A stretch of DNA of 64,000 bases from Melieria omissa. Its lineage: Eukaryota > Arthropoda > Insecta > Diptera > Ulidiidae. Both the position numbers and the translations under genes were made by a program. Below are positions 14,101 to 25,300 of this stretch, piece by piece (the first letter of the stretch is position 1; each line of letters starts with the position of its first letter). The notes below the pieces were generated by a model, which worked only from the letters and a program-made list of their open reading frames with translations, was not told the DNA's origin and made no database searches. Location: positions 9,368,201-9,432,200 of the forward strand of contig OZ020269.1 of assembly GCA_963971225.1 (NCBI GenBank). Reading direction: 5' to 3'.

Positions 14101-14408
14101 TTCCCTATTTCTTTATACAACTCTCCTGAGATTTGTCGTAATCGTCGAGCTTCCTTACAGAAACATTAATGACCACAAAAAAGTGCCCATTAAACACTTC
14201 ATTGAATCGATTCCAAGAGCAATTAACTAAGAACATTCTGCTCCTCGACAAGCATGCTATATGGTTCCCAAAAGATCCAGATCCCAGCAGATAGGGATCC
14301 CAGCAGATAGGGGAGGACACCAAATTCAAGAATGAAGAGATTGACATTGGACCCAATTTGTATAAATGCAAACAAACGCACACTCCCCTTCTTTAACGTA
14401 ACCTTATA

Positions 14409-15287
14409 CAGGGTTTTCCAGCAAGAGGTGTTATTTTGGTATTCAAAGAAAAATTCAATTTTTTGAGATAAATGATCGGATGTTTATTTCATAGCCAACA
14501 TACAACATAAGCCAAATGGCCACCACGACCACGCTTACAGGAAATTTTCCATAACCAAATCGCAAAGTGGCTGCCCTATGTCCTCGATAGCCTCACGAAT
14601 TCTATCTTTGAGGTCTTGAATCGACGCTGGGCTGTTGGCGTACACCTTATCTGTCACGTGGCCCCAAAGGAAGAAGTCGCAAGATGTTAAATCACAAGAT
14701 CTCGGTGGCCAATTGTGTTCACCTCTTCCAGAGATAACACGGTCCGGAAACGTTTCCCGTAAAAGAGCAATGGTTTCTTTGCTTGTGTGGCACGTAGCGC
14801 CGTCTTGTTGAAAGTAAACCTTGTCCAGATCAATACCATCCAACTCCGACCATAAAAAATCATGAATCATCTCTCGATAGCGCAATCCATTCACCGTAAC
14901 TGTTGATCCAACATCATTTTCGAAAAAGTAAGGTCCAATGACCCCGCCGGACCATAAACCGCACCAAACAGTCACTCGTTGAGGATGGAGAGGCTTCTCA
15001 ACAATAACTCTTGGGTGTTTTCCGAGCCCCAGATGCGACAATTTTGCTTGTTGACGTAGCCACCGAGGTGGAAATGGGCCTGATCAGTCAAGATGATTTT
15101 TCGATGGAATTCCGGATCATTTTCATGCATTTCAAGGACCCAATCAGCAAACACACGACGTTGTTGATGATCGGTCGGCTTGAGTTCTTGTGTTAACTGA
15201 ACTTTATAAGCCTTAAGACCCAAGTCTTTATGCAAAATACGGTGTAACCGGGTGATTCAAAATAACACCTCTTGTTGGAAAACCCTA
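14409..15287 (-). mobile_element. DD41D rosa-like mariner, internally deleted
   Basis: The 879-bp element has inverted ends that read AGGGTTTTCCA, one variable base (G or A), then CAAGAGGTGTTATTTT. The left end runs from 14409, the right end to 15287. TA target sites lie at 14407-14408 and 15288-15289. Between them are only the catalytic two-thirds of a transposase, with a frameshift. The piece encoding the N-terminal DNA-binding domain is missing, since the reading frame starts directly next to the right-hand repeat. It is therefore a deletion derivative that cannot move by itself. Confidence 0.85.
14535..15235 (-). pseudogene. Truncated, frameshifted DD41D transposase
   Basis: Two minus-strand frames (14972-15235, then 14535-15041) together encode the C-terminal catalytic part of a mariner-related transposase. 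The first contains LTDQAHFHLGGYVNKQNCRIW, with the first catalytic Asp followed by Gln where Glu is usual. The second contains FQQDGATCHT and, downstream, RSCDLTSCDFFLWG. From the Asp of QQD to the second Asp of the last motif I count 41 intervening residues, which gives DD41D, the rosa group. A frameshift falls near 15018, within the segment after CRIWGSEN. About 130 N-terminal residues are absent, so the gene is dead. Confidence 0.85.
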
Positions 15288-15484
15288 TATAAGGAGACAA
15301 ACTCATCTAATGAAATTATGGGGTGCCTGATTGTACACTTGGTAAGGCTGTGCTAGCAGTTTTATTGATACTATATAGTACATCCGTCCTAAGCAGGAAA
15401 CACGAGATAATCAATGGGAATCAGTACTGGGATCAACCCAGGAATAGAACATTCCAAGGCGATTATCGGGACATATAGAAAAAG

Positions 15485-16057
15485 ATTCGAGGAATGCATG
15501 AGCTTTTCAAAGAATAATCTAAGGATTATTACAGGCCTTCTTGCAGGGCATTGTAGATTAATCCTAATTCTCAGAAGTGAGCCTTACTAAAGATTTCAAA
15601 TTGTGATAAATCGAAAATATTTTCGATTCCATTATTTTATGTAATCCTCTAAAGGAATGTTAGAATAATATTTATAAATTTAACATTTTAGACAGTTTTT
15701 GTACTTTTTAAACAAATGTTTTCAGTAATTTGGCTCATAAAAGCCTGACAGTCTCACTTCTGGGTTTACGTTACTATCAAAATTCTGGGAATTAGGGTTA
15801 AACTATCATCTAACTAAACTAGGAATTCGTGAAAACGAATACTGCAGTTTCTGCTTTCAGGAAATGAAATGCATATACTAGGAGAATGCTCTGTACTTAT
15901 GCACAAACGTAAGAAACGACGTGGTGACTTAATTATACCAGGTACGGACTGGGTTTCCCGAGGTTTTGGTAATATACTACCTCTCGGTTACTGGGCTTAC
16001 AGACGTACTTTAGGTCCATGAAGGGGGCGCAATCAATCAATAATAATAATAATAATA
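15485..16057 (+). pseudogene. Decayed 3' end of a non-LTR retrotransposon
   Basis: Conceptual plus-strand translation with several stops and shifts resembles the tail of a LINE polyprotein. A segment at about 15522 reads RIITGLLAGHCRL, like the end of a retrotransposon RNase H region. A segment at about 15800-15900 reads YHLTKLGIRE, then a Cys-x2-Cys pair, then a degraded end of the usual Cys/His motif. The copy ends in a TAA trinucleotide run at 16039-16057, as in I/R1-type elements. No intact frame remains. The family assignment is tentative. Confidence 0.55.
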
Positions 16058-16928
16058 GTACATTAAATAAATAATAAAAAGCCGCACTATTTAGTGAATG
16101 CATCCAAGTAAAAACTACGTAGCAGAGTCTATACTTAGTATATTTATTTTCGAAATATTCTCAAGATAAACAAATGCTAAATGTATGTTCAAAGGAATTT
16201 TCATTTAACGATCACTAACATAGTGCAGCGTGTTTTTGTAAGAGCGCGTCGTTTCAATAAATTTTCAAACAGATGTGCTATGGCGATGACGATAATGATG
16301 ATGATGATGCTGACGATGATGAACGTTATCATTGTTGATGATGTATGTATGAGCGCGGCCCAGAATAGCGCGCAACAGTTGACGGAGCGGCGGAATGAAT
16401 GGAATGCGGTGGTTGTTGGCAGAGGCACAAAATGAAAATAAGAACCAAGTGAACTGCAGTAATTGCTAGACAAACGTGTGTAGCGTACAACATAGAGAAT
16501 TGGTTGGTAGCTTAATTGAAAACATCAACAAGCCAATAAAAAATCAATTAAACTAAACGATGAAAAAATAAATACTGTTGCACACACACACACACACACA
16601 CAAACACAGGACTGTAAACGAAGGCGTCAATGAGGTGAGACGGCGGAAAGGACGGATATTTACTTATGTATGCGAAAACAATTCGAGTCGAGAATACAGA
16701 TTGAGGCAATGATTCGAGCGATTTAACACATCAAATGAACGGCCAAATCGGAACCCACGGGGTTGGGGGCATTTTATGGCACTCGTGATCTTGTGATGAT
16801 GAGGTGTTAATAGAGCAGGATGGGTCCGGATGAGCGGGGCGCTGCGAGCGCGTGCGACTAGTTAGCGACAGCATGTCTGCGACAGGTTCATTGAGAAAGC
16901 GTATCAACTCGTAGGAGCAGCCATGCGA
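16058..16928. other. Gene-free, with CA and GAT tracts
   Basis: A GATGATGATG-type tract lies at 16283-16345 and a (CA)n microsatellite at 16580-16602. The overlapping open frames on both strands at 16181-16473 come from the GAT tract. No gene is supported. Confidence 0.45.
16580..16602. repeat. (CA)n microsatellite
   Basis: An uninterrupted CA run of about 11 units. Confidence 0.9.
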
Positions 16929-19347
16929 ATACATATGGGCATCTCCCAAAAAAGGTCCACCACGAGTGAAAAATTCAAATTGCTCAGAAAAACTGTTTAT
17001 TATCCAATAATACAGCTTAAATATCTATATTTTATAAATGTAAAAGAATTTTTAATTTTTTTTAATTTTTGACAGAAATATACTACTTTAAAAGAAAAAA
17101 AAAAATTTTCTGAGCCTTTTGACGAATTATATGCACAGTTTGTCTTTCCGTTTTTATCTTATTCAAGTAATATTATATTTTTCTTGTAATGCAAAAGTTT
17201 TCTACTAACAACAATCTTATGTATTAGAGAAAGCGAGAGAACGTGGAGTTCGAAGAACGGAAGTTTTTTTAGTTTGCTTCTTCCTGTATCCTATTGTCGC
17301 GTCCGTGCCCAAAAAACCTTATTAGTTGTTGCCATTAGTGGACAAACTTTTCAAATGCAAGTAGCTGTCAGTTTTTAAATAGGTGCATTGTTCCCGTTAG
17401 GAAAATATAATAATTGGTTCCCGCAAAATCGGAAAAAAATTTTATGGGTGTTTAAAATTTGTCGCGTCCGTAACCGGAAGCTCTGAATCGATTCGATTGT
17501 TATTCGATTTCCGGTAAATTTCCGCATTTCTTGAGATACAATTTTTTTTTTCAAAATATTGACTCTCATTGAACATTTTAGCAATAAAATACAAGAAAAT
17601 ATCAAAAAAATAATTTTGGTTGAGAATAACAGCTTCATCAATTTTGTACGATATATCGTACAATGGTCCGCAAAGGAGTAAAAATGCATTAAACTTTTTT
17701 TCGTTTTTTTTAATTTTATGAACAATTCATTGGTTTATTTGATAAGAAAATATAAATTTAACAACAAAAATCAAAACGTGATTTCATTTTGATCGAAAAC
17801 TATATAAATTATAACTATTTAAACAATTGAGTAACATCTATCAGGCCTTATAAAACCGTTATTGCTGTTGCAAAGCCCTTTTCCCCTCAATAAAACACAG
17901 AATCAACTAAACACCATATAGCTTTGTAAAAAGATACCGAATATAGCCAATTCTTATTATCGTAGTGGGAGTGGCAAGTACTCATGTCTAACCTTACATA
18001 ATCTGTGTCTACCCAGTGAAACACAAAATCGTTAAGTGATTGTTATTTCTGAATAGAAATAGTCGATTAGTCGAATTTAACTAGTAATACGATTTAGTGA
18101 TGGGCGTGGTATTCAAGCAAACAGAAAAATTCTGTTACCAAATCCATAACTAAAAAAAAAATGCTAACATCACTTGCAACCTTTGCCTGCCATTTGTACG
18201 ATAAATCATACTGTGGTCATTTGTACGATATATCGTACAATTTTTTAAAGGCTCGGGAAAAATATTTAGAAGCAAAAATTGTTAAATTTAATAAGTTTTA
18301 TAAATCAACTGAGATTCCAACTTTGAAATTGTTTGTCCTTTTGCTACTAAAAAGTATTACATATTTAAAAATTCCTCCGCAGAAGCATCGCATCGCCAAA
18401 TTCTTGCAAAGAGCTGCTTACAAATCGCACTCACACTGTATAACCACGGCTATTGTGATTTATATTTTCAAACAGAATGGTAAAACATAACCTACTTAAT
18501 AAGAATTTAAAAGCCGTTTCATAAAAAAACGTTCGCTGTAAAAAAAAAATCTTAAAAAAAAATTGTACGATATATCATACAAATTTCCGGAAAGGGTTAA
18601 TGAAAAATACTGTACAAATATGTTCAGCTAGTTAATTAATTTAATTTAATTAATTTAATCAATTATTTCTACAACCAGTGTGCTGCGATGTGATGAATGA
18701 AAGGTGCATTGCTAATGATTGTAAGAGCTGTGTGCGCGATATTAAACAATATCTAATTCCAATAGAGTTCCTCAGGAAAATTAAATAAACCACACTAAGA
18801 ACTTTTAACTTTAATTTTTCCTTATTTTGATTGCTGTAACTTGAATTTTACTTGTTTTGTGTTATTTTTATTAAAAGTTGAAGTGTTATAATGAAAACCA
18901 TTACTGTATTTAATAAGGGAAATACCCTTGGAAAAATTTGTCGCGTCCGTGATGTCGCGTCCGTATTCATGATATACCTAATTAAAAAAAGGTAAGACAA
19001 AATTCTCATATTTCATAAGTCTACGAAGAAAAGTTAGCCTTTGACCTTCATTTTCATGTATATATATAAAAAAAAAGTTTCCAAAAATCGCTAAATTTTG
19101 CATATTTCTATAAGAGCTTCAAAAAAACTTCTCTTTTTTGTCGCGTCCGTTTCATTGCATAATTGCTTGTTATTTTGTACTAAGTTGTACTAAATTTTGC
19201 CAATATATTTCTAAAATGTAGTACTATTTCAGCGCGTTAGAACACTAAAAAAACATATAGACTTTTTGTGTTACTTTCTTGTTTTTGGTGTAATTGAAAG
19301 CGTGCGAATGTCGCGTCCGTGCCACTGGGAGATGCCCATATGTATTG
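16929..19347. mobile_element. Putative 2.4-kb DNA transposon with repeated 12-bp motif
   Basis: The segment is bounded by a 21-bp inverted repeat: AATACATATGGGCATCTCCCA on the left ends near 16949, and its complement starts near 19327. If the real ends are TGGGCATCTCCCA, each is flanked by TA inside CATATG, so a TA duplication is possible but cannot be proved because CATATG is itself palindromic. The interior is AT-rich with no transposase. Near the two ends, always in the same orientation, are six exact copies of TGTCGCGTCCGT (17295, 17460, 18939, 18953, 19139, 19309). A piggyBac-like element at about 17504-18596 appears nested within it. The superfamily is unknown. Confidence 0.55.
17504..18596 (+). 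mobile_element. Non-autonomous piggyBac-like element, copy A
   Basis: This copy aligns along its length, in opposite orientation, with the better-preserved element at 29126-30237. Shared landmarks are the stretch before CAATGGTCCGCAAAGGAG near 17660-17680, the AAAGCCCTTTTCCCCTCAAT region near 17875, the GTGGGAGTGGCAAGTACT region near 17966, and the end CCGGAAAGGGTTAA with TTAA at 18597-18600. The left end is degraded: TTATTCGATTTCCGG replaces TTAACCCTTTCCGG. It carries no transposase. Palindromes related to TGTACGATATATCGTACA occur at 17645, 18222 and, with mismatches, 18195 and 18564. Confidence 0.75.
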
Positions 19348-21848
19348 GGCACAGCAGACGTTGGCAGACGTTGCGGCAACGGATGGAAAATGCAATTTAG
19401 TTGGCATTTAAAGCATTTCATTTCCCTTCGTTTTATGTGCGCATGTGTGTGCATTTGATTTTTTTACACGCACACACACACACATGAACACCCGGCGGCC
19501 TGACGTAAAACCTGGTGGCGTTGCCAGGAGGGTTATCCGTCCGGACGAGGATTTAGCGGTTTGAAGACCCGTACTATTCGTTCAAAAAAGAAACACCCTG
19601 CAGCGCATTAATACTGCAGTTGTCTCGTGTGCAATGGAAGTGTGTGGTCGAAATTGCAGTGCCGCTTTGCTATGTTATGTTGGCAGCAAGCGACTTGTGT
19701 TCATGGCTTGCTTGGTACGGTTTGGTATGGTCTCCGCCGACCTGGTCTACTTCACGCTAAATTGTGTGTTGCAGCCGTGTGTGCATGTGTATGTGTGCGT
19801 AGATTTACGTAGATGCAAAATATTTAGGGGGCTTGTCAGAGCGCGCCACTCCCATTAACGAATTGCGTCTCTCGCTATGCAAATGATAAAGCGAATAGTG
19901 CAAAGATCGCTATCAGTGTTGCCGCATACAAGCGGAGTAATTACGACTGGATGCGTCAGCTTTTGGCTACAAAAATATTAGAAATTTTTGCATTGCATTA
20001 CTGACGATTGATTGAAATTTTAATCACATAGCGTGTAAGCCTCGGAATTGATTGTAAACAAGCCAACGGCTCGCAGTGGTTCAGAATAAGTGGCACACAG
20101 TTGCGAAGGTTAGTGAAAACATCAAACAGGAAAAAGTCGTTCTTGATTGAACGACGGGACGTGATAGGGGATTCAATTGATATCGACGGGTATTATTAAG
20201 ATGTCAAGTATTTACTTGAATGGAAAAATACGCTTGGCATTGGTGCGATTATAGTTTAGTTTTTTGAGCGAATGAAGTGATGACAAAATGTTTAATTTTC
20301 AGAAGAAACATAAACAAAATGATAACAAATCCTTTTATAGCATCTAAGCAGCTTAAATTATTTCAAGCAGATTCCCTTCTTTTTAATAATGAGCTGACGG
20401 TGGATTTCGTAGAACTCCCCTATTGATAACATCGAACACATTTGTCGTCCGAACATTTTTCGTTCGAAGATTTTTTGTCCGAACATTTTTCGTTCCAACA
20501 TTTTTCGTACAATCTCCGTTATTCCATTATTTGCAAGCTATATATCATATAAAGGTATACTTCCCAATTTCTTATGAAGCATACATGAACAACATGTATC
20601 AATAGGGGAGGCCCCTGTTTCTATGTTCCATCAAATATCCGTTACTCAAACAAATGCACGTATGCACATAAAAAGTCTCTTGTTCTCGTAATTTAGATTT
20701 GACATAATAAGGCAACGCCTCGAATTGCGAACTGTATCCTGTGTCGCCGCTACAAATTGCGTAATGTATAGTAAAGTACATACATAGTGAAATTTTGCAC
20801 GCATTGGAAAGTTGCCTGACGCTCCAGTTGGCTCCAGCTCGGACCAGCTCTAGCTCGTAAACTTGCGCTTCAAAATATTTATATTACATGCGCGAGTATT
20901 CGAAGGCGGCCGTTGATTTCTGTGGGAATTGCTTGGTACGACGGTATCAAATTATGTAAATTAAATACAAAGCATGTTGGCGTAATTGGCCCATATCGCT
21001 GCGTGTGGCCCCCGAGGGGTCCGGACCAAGGGTTCGGACTATTACAAGCACCCACTTACATCATAAAGATTGCGCATAAACACTGCGAATACTTGCGGTA
21101 GGCCGGGCAGTCGGCCGGCCATTCATTCACTCACTCACTCACTAACTCACTGTGGATCACTGTAGAGTTATTTTTAGCATGGCGATAACATCGTCTGGCG
21201 GCGTTTTCAATGAGAGTGCAATCAATTTTAAATAAAATAAAACAAAACAAAGCACAAGAAACAAGAAACGAGAAACAAACAAACAAAGCTTTGCCGCCAT
21301 GCCACCCAATGGAAGTGCATTAAAGGATCTATTTTTAGAACTGCACGCACCGCGCCTAGCGTTTATTTATAGTGCACACTTGCGCTCAGCCATGCAGCCG
21401 ATTGCCGGCTGCGTGCGAACATTTTGACGTATCGGCGCGCACGTTCTTGCCACTAAAACCAAAGGCTGCGTCGCACGGCAAGGGACGGCATTCAAGGTTC
21501 AACTTGGCCCATATCCATTTACCCAATTCCGCGAAGCGCAGCACAGCCGGCGTCTGCACGTGTGCGCATCGTTGCCGTTTTTTGCGTTAATGGCTAAAAA
21601 TACTAATACCAGCGGCACAGCAAAGAAACCAAAAAATGACGACATCAAAGGGAAGAAAGGCACAAAAAATACACATGCAATAAATAAAACTGTCGAACAG
21701 ACAAATCGACCACGACAACAGAACAATCGAGTATCGAGTCTGATTATCACACATTCGACGCCGTCCTAAAGTTGTTGCAATACTTAGTATCTATTTGTAT
21801 AATTTCAAGTTCAGACGATTCAGTACGACTAGCCAATTTATCCATTTA
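19348..21848. other. Gene-free region upstream of ITP
   Basis: No supportable gene. It contains CA runs (19470-19484), an imperfect GAACATTTTTCGT-type tandem array at about 20440-20515 and a CACT run near 21127-21150. Short frames here lack any recognisable domain. The region could hold 5' non-coding exons or enhancers of the neurohormone gene that begins at 22393, but no splice signal can be assigned with confidence. Confidence 0.45.
20440..20515 (+). repeat. Degenerate 15-16 bp tandem repeat
   Basis: Four to five imperfect units of the form TCGTCCGAACATTTTT follow each other (variants CGTTCGAAGATTTTTT, TGTCCGAACATTTTT, CGTTCCAACATTTTT). Translation gives a repeated VRTFF-like pattern, which is an artefact of the repeat. 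It is a small local minisatellite with no assigned role. Confidence 0.7.
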
Positions 21849-22148
21849 CACCTAATTCTGTTATTACATGAAAATAAAATAATTTTAAATTTTTTACCAA
21901 ATTTTTTAGTTCCTGAACTTGTAATACATTTAATTTACATTACTTTTAAGCTTAGAGTGCAAATACACATTTTATATGTGAGTTAATAAAATAAACTTGA
22001 ATACTTGTTCTTAAAAAATCCTTATTTTTCACTAATTTTAATAGGTTTCACAGATAAGAAACCAATCACCTATTTTTGCATACGATCAATGTCTTTTTTT
22101 ACACGGTTTTCCTAGAACCAATCTACCGTGTAAAAACAGAATTATGTG
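21849..22148. mobile_element. 300-bp MITE with TA target site
   Basis: The left end reads CACCTAATTCTGTTATTACA and the right end, reverse-complemented, begins CACATAATTCTGTTTTTACA, so the ends are similar inverted repeats of about 20 bp. TA flanks both sides (21847-21848 and 22149-22150). The interior is AT-rich and non-coding. A second right end of the same family is at about 30540-30566. The TA site suggests a Tc1/mariner-type parent. Confidence 0.65.
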
Positions 22149-22392
22149 TACTCGTATGTACATATCTCGACTTACAAGAAGTGAATACACTGTGTCGACT
22201 TGGGAAGACTTGGGTGTGGTGGTCAATATCTATGAAAATATATCCTGATAAACCTTCTCAGAGGGCAAACGAGAAGTTGTAAATTCACAAGGTATAGGGA
22301 AATGAAATGTGTTTGCTAAATGCTACTTCTACATTTACACTCCTTTGTAACATTTAACATAATCAATTTTTCCATCATTTGTTCCTTTGCAG

Positions 22393-25300
22393 ATGTGTTC
22401 CCGCAACATAAAGATCTCGGTGGTGCTGTTTCTTGTCTTGATTCCACTTATCACAGCCTTGCCACACAACAATCACAACTTGTCCAAAAGAAGTAATTTC
22501 TTCGACCTAGAGTGCAAAGGCATCTTCAACAAAACAATGTTCTTCCGCCTGGATCGCATCTGTGAAGATTGCTATCAGCTTTTCCGCGAAACGAGTATAC
22601 ATCGATTATGCAAGTAAGATCCCAAAAAAAGAAAACCACAAAAAAACACACGAAAATATCAACTATCAACCTACCAAATGCAAGCCATAGTTAGCAAACT
22701 AAAAAAAACGCATACACACAAACGTTACTTCCACATAACTTGAGATTAAACTCTCGCGGAGCTTGATTCACTGTTCAAGGTTCGAAGCTGTCGTGTGCCG
22801 CGGACTCGCTATAAAACAGTTCTTGGTGCTCGCCATTTTCAGGGGTCAGGGGGTAGAGTGGCTGTGAGCTCAGCGATCGAAATTGTTGAAATCTTATTTA
22901 TTCAATCGCCTTGATCCCATTACCGATGTCACAGCCGAAGCCACAAAATCAGTTCTGCGAATATTGCTCGCGCTGATGGGAGTTGCCGATAATAAAAAAG
23001 TTCTCAATTGAAATTCCACCAAACCTATGATGATTCTATAGCTAAAAATAGCAAATTAATTTTGGCGTTCCTTTGCTGCTAATTTCGATAGTGTTGTTCG
23101 AAATTACACGCGCCATGTTTCCGCAGCACTGCGCCGTCAATTCAATTGTTTGTGATTGTGTGGCTTTTAGAAATCAATTCGTCTGTCACGTAGATATCTT
23201 CGGCACCAGATCGCAGCTAATGGATGGCAATAAAAGCAAAATTTTGCAGTATTAAAGTTGATGGGTTTTCAAGAGAGATAATTGAATAATATTAATTTTA
23301 TGGATTTATTTGAGCGACTGGCTTTTCAATTCATCCAGAATATAGAGAGTAGTTGCAGGCACGTCTTGTATAGAATTGCCCCCATTTTAATCAACAGGAG
23401 CAACTTTACCGAACTGGAAAACACAAGCAATGTGCATTTATAATATTTTTTTTATAAACTATAAAAGTAAATTGATACAATAAATAATACTTTACTTGTC
23501 TTTAACAGTCATTTACAGGTGACTAAATTTCATGGACAAATAGATTTTTATGAACACAGCGTTAGAAAATAAATATAAACCACTTTGTTTTACAAGCACC
23601 GCAGAAGTTCGGTTGAAAGGATGAATTTGTCGCAAGTTGAATAATTTTCCCAACCCACAAATGGCTGCATGAATAGTCAGCTAATGCCTGACATTTGGGT
23701 ATATAATAGAAATAGTTAGCTATTGACTGATATTACGGCAGAAAATAGACGAACGGACAGACAGATAGTAAAAGGCCATAGGCCCACATACGTAGTTGAA
23801 CGCAAAAAAGTTAACAACGAGTTCAAGTCGTTTTAATGTGGCTGCACTTTGAATATTGTATCGACCCTCTCATTTTATATTCACTGAACTGAAATAATCG
23901 CAATTAAGCAATTATTTCTCAACTCGGCCAACGTGTGTGTTTGTATTTGTTTAATTTCCCTTCTGAATATGCTTAACCTTTTCTCATTTCCTACTCTTGA
24001 TAAGATGCCCTACGCACGAGTATACTATAACTTTGCTCAGACACGTGTGTACAGTCTTTGTCTCTTCTTTTCCTCCAATTTGTCTCCCCTCACGCAGGCT
24101 TAATTGCTTTACCCATGAAACATTCGGCGAGTGTCTGAAAGTGCTTATGATTCCCGAAGAAGAAGTCGCACAGCTCAAGCACTTTGTTAAGGTCGTCAAT
24201 GGCTCACCGCTGCCATTCGATATCGCCAGCCTGCAATAAAGCATTCGAACTGATATCGATTCAGTACGAAATGCGCGTGCGTTGAGCTTGAAATCGTACA
24301 CCGATATCGCAATCGAGTCGATGGAGTCGCGTGTCGCTACCGAGCTAGAGCCACCCAACACAAGCGCAGACATGGCAGCCGATAATTCCACTCCACACAT
24401 TTATTGTACATACCACATACATAATGATTTGTTTTGTTTGTGTCTTTTCTCCGGCTACTGCTTCGATTGATTCTCTCCACTCTATTGAAATACGAGACCG
24501 TTGATTGTTGATTACTGCTTTCTTTTTCTTTTTCTTTTTCTCTTTTCATTTCCCATTTGTCATTTTTCAATGTTTCCTTCGTCCCCTTTAACTTTGTTTA
24601 ACTTTAAACGTTTGTATTTGTGTTGATTTGTTTATGTGTTATTGCATTTGTTTAAATTGTGACGGTCCACGGCCAAAGTTATTGTTTGTGCTTATCATTT
24701 GATTTTTGCATTTGTTTTTCGTTTATTTTTAGGAAAAACTGCTTTGATTCCAAATGGTTTGGAGAATGTTTAAAAGTGCTTTTGATACCGCCAGAAGAGA
24801 TTTCCAAATTACAGCATTTCATTAAAGTTATCAACGGTTCTCCAATATCATTCCCGCAGCCGGTTCCAACATAACTTTAGTTTTAATATACAACTTTCAA
24901 ATTTCCAATTAATTTGTACTTATTTATTATTGTATTTAACGATTTTTATTATTTTGTATTTAATTTCTATTTAATTATTTTTATATGCTTAATTTATTTT
25001 AAATGCAAGCAAGTAAACAAACTAAGAGAGTAAAAAGAAACAAACACAAAAATGCGAAAAAGTAAATCTATGATAAATGATAAGTATGTACTTTTAAATT
25101 ATAATAATGCTTATGAATAGTGTCAAGGCTTCAGCCGAAGTGGCGGAACGCTAGTGAAAACATGCACAGTGAAAGGGAGGGAGAGAAAGAGAGATAATTC
25201 CTGGTTCGGCGCCAACTCAAAGTTGGCTAAGAAGGCAAAGAAACTCAGTCGAAAGTTGAACGAAACCCGAGACATTACAAATAAAACGGCCCATAATATT

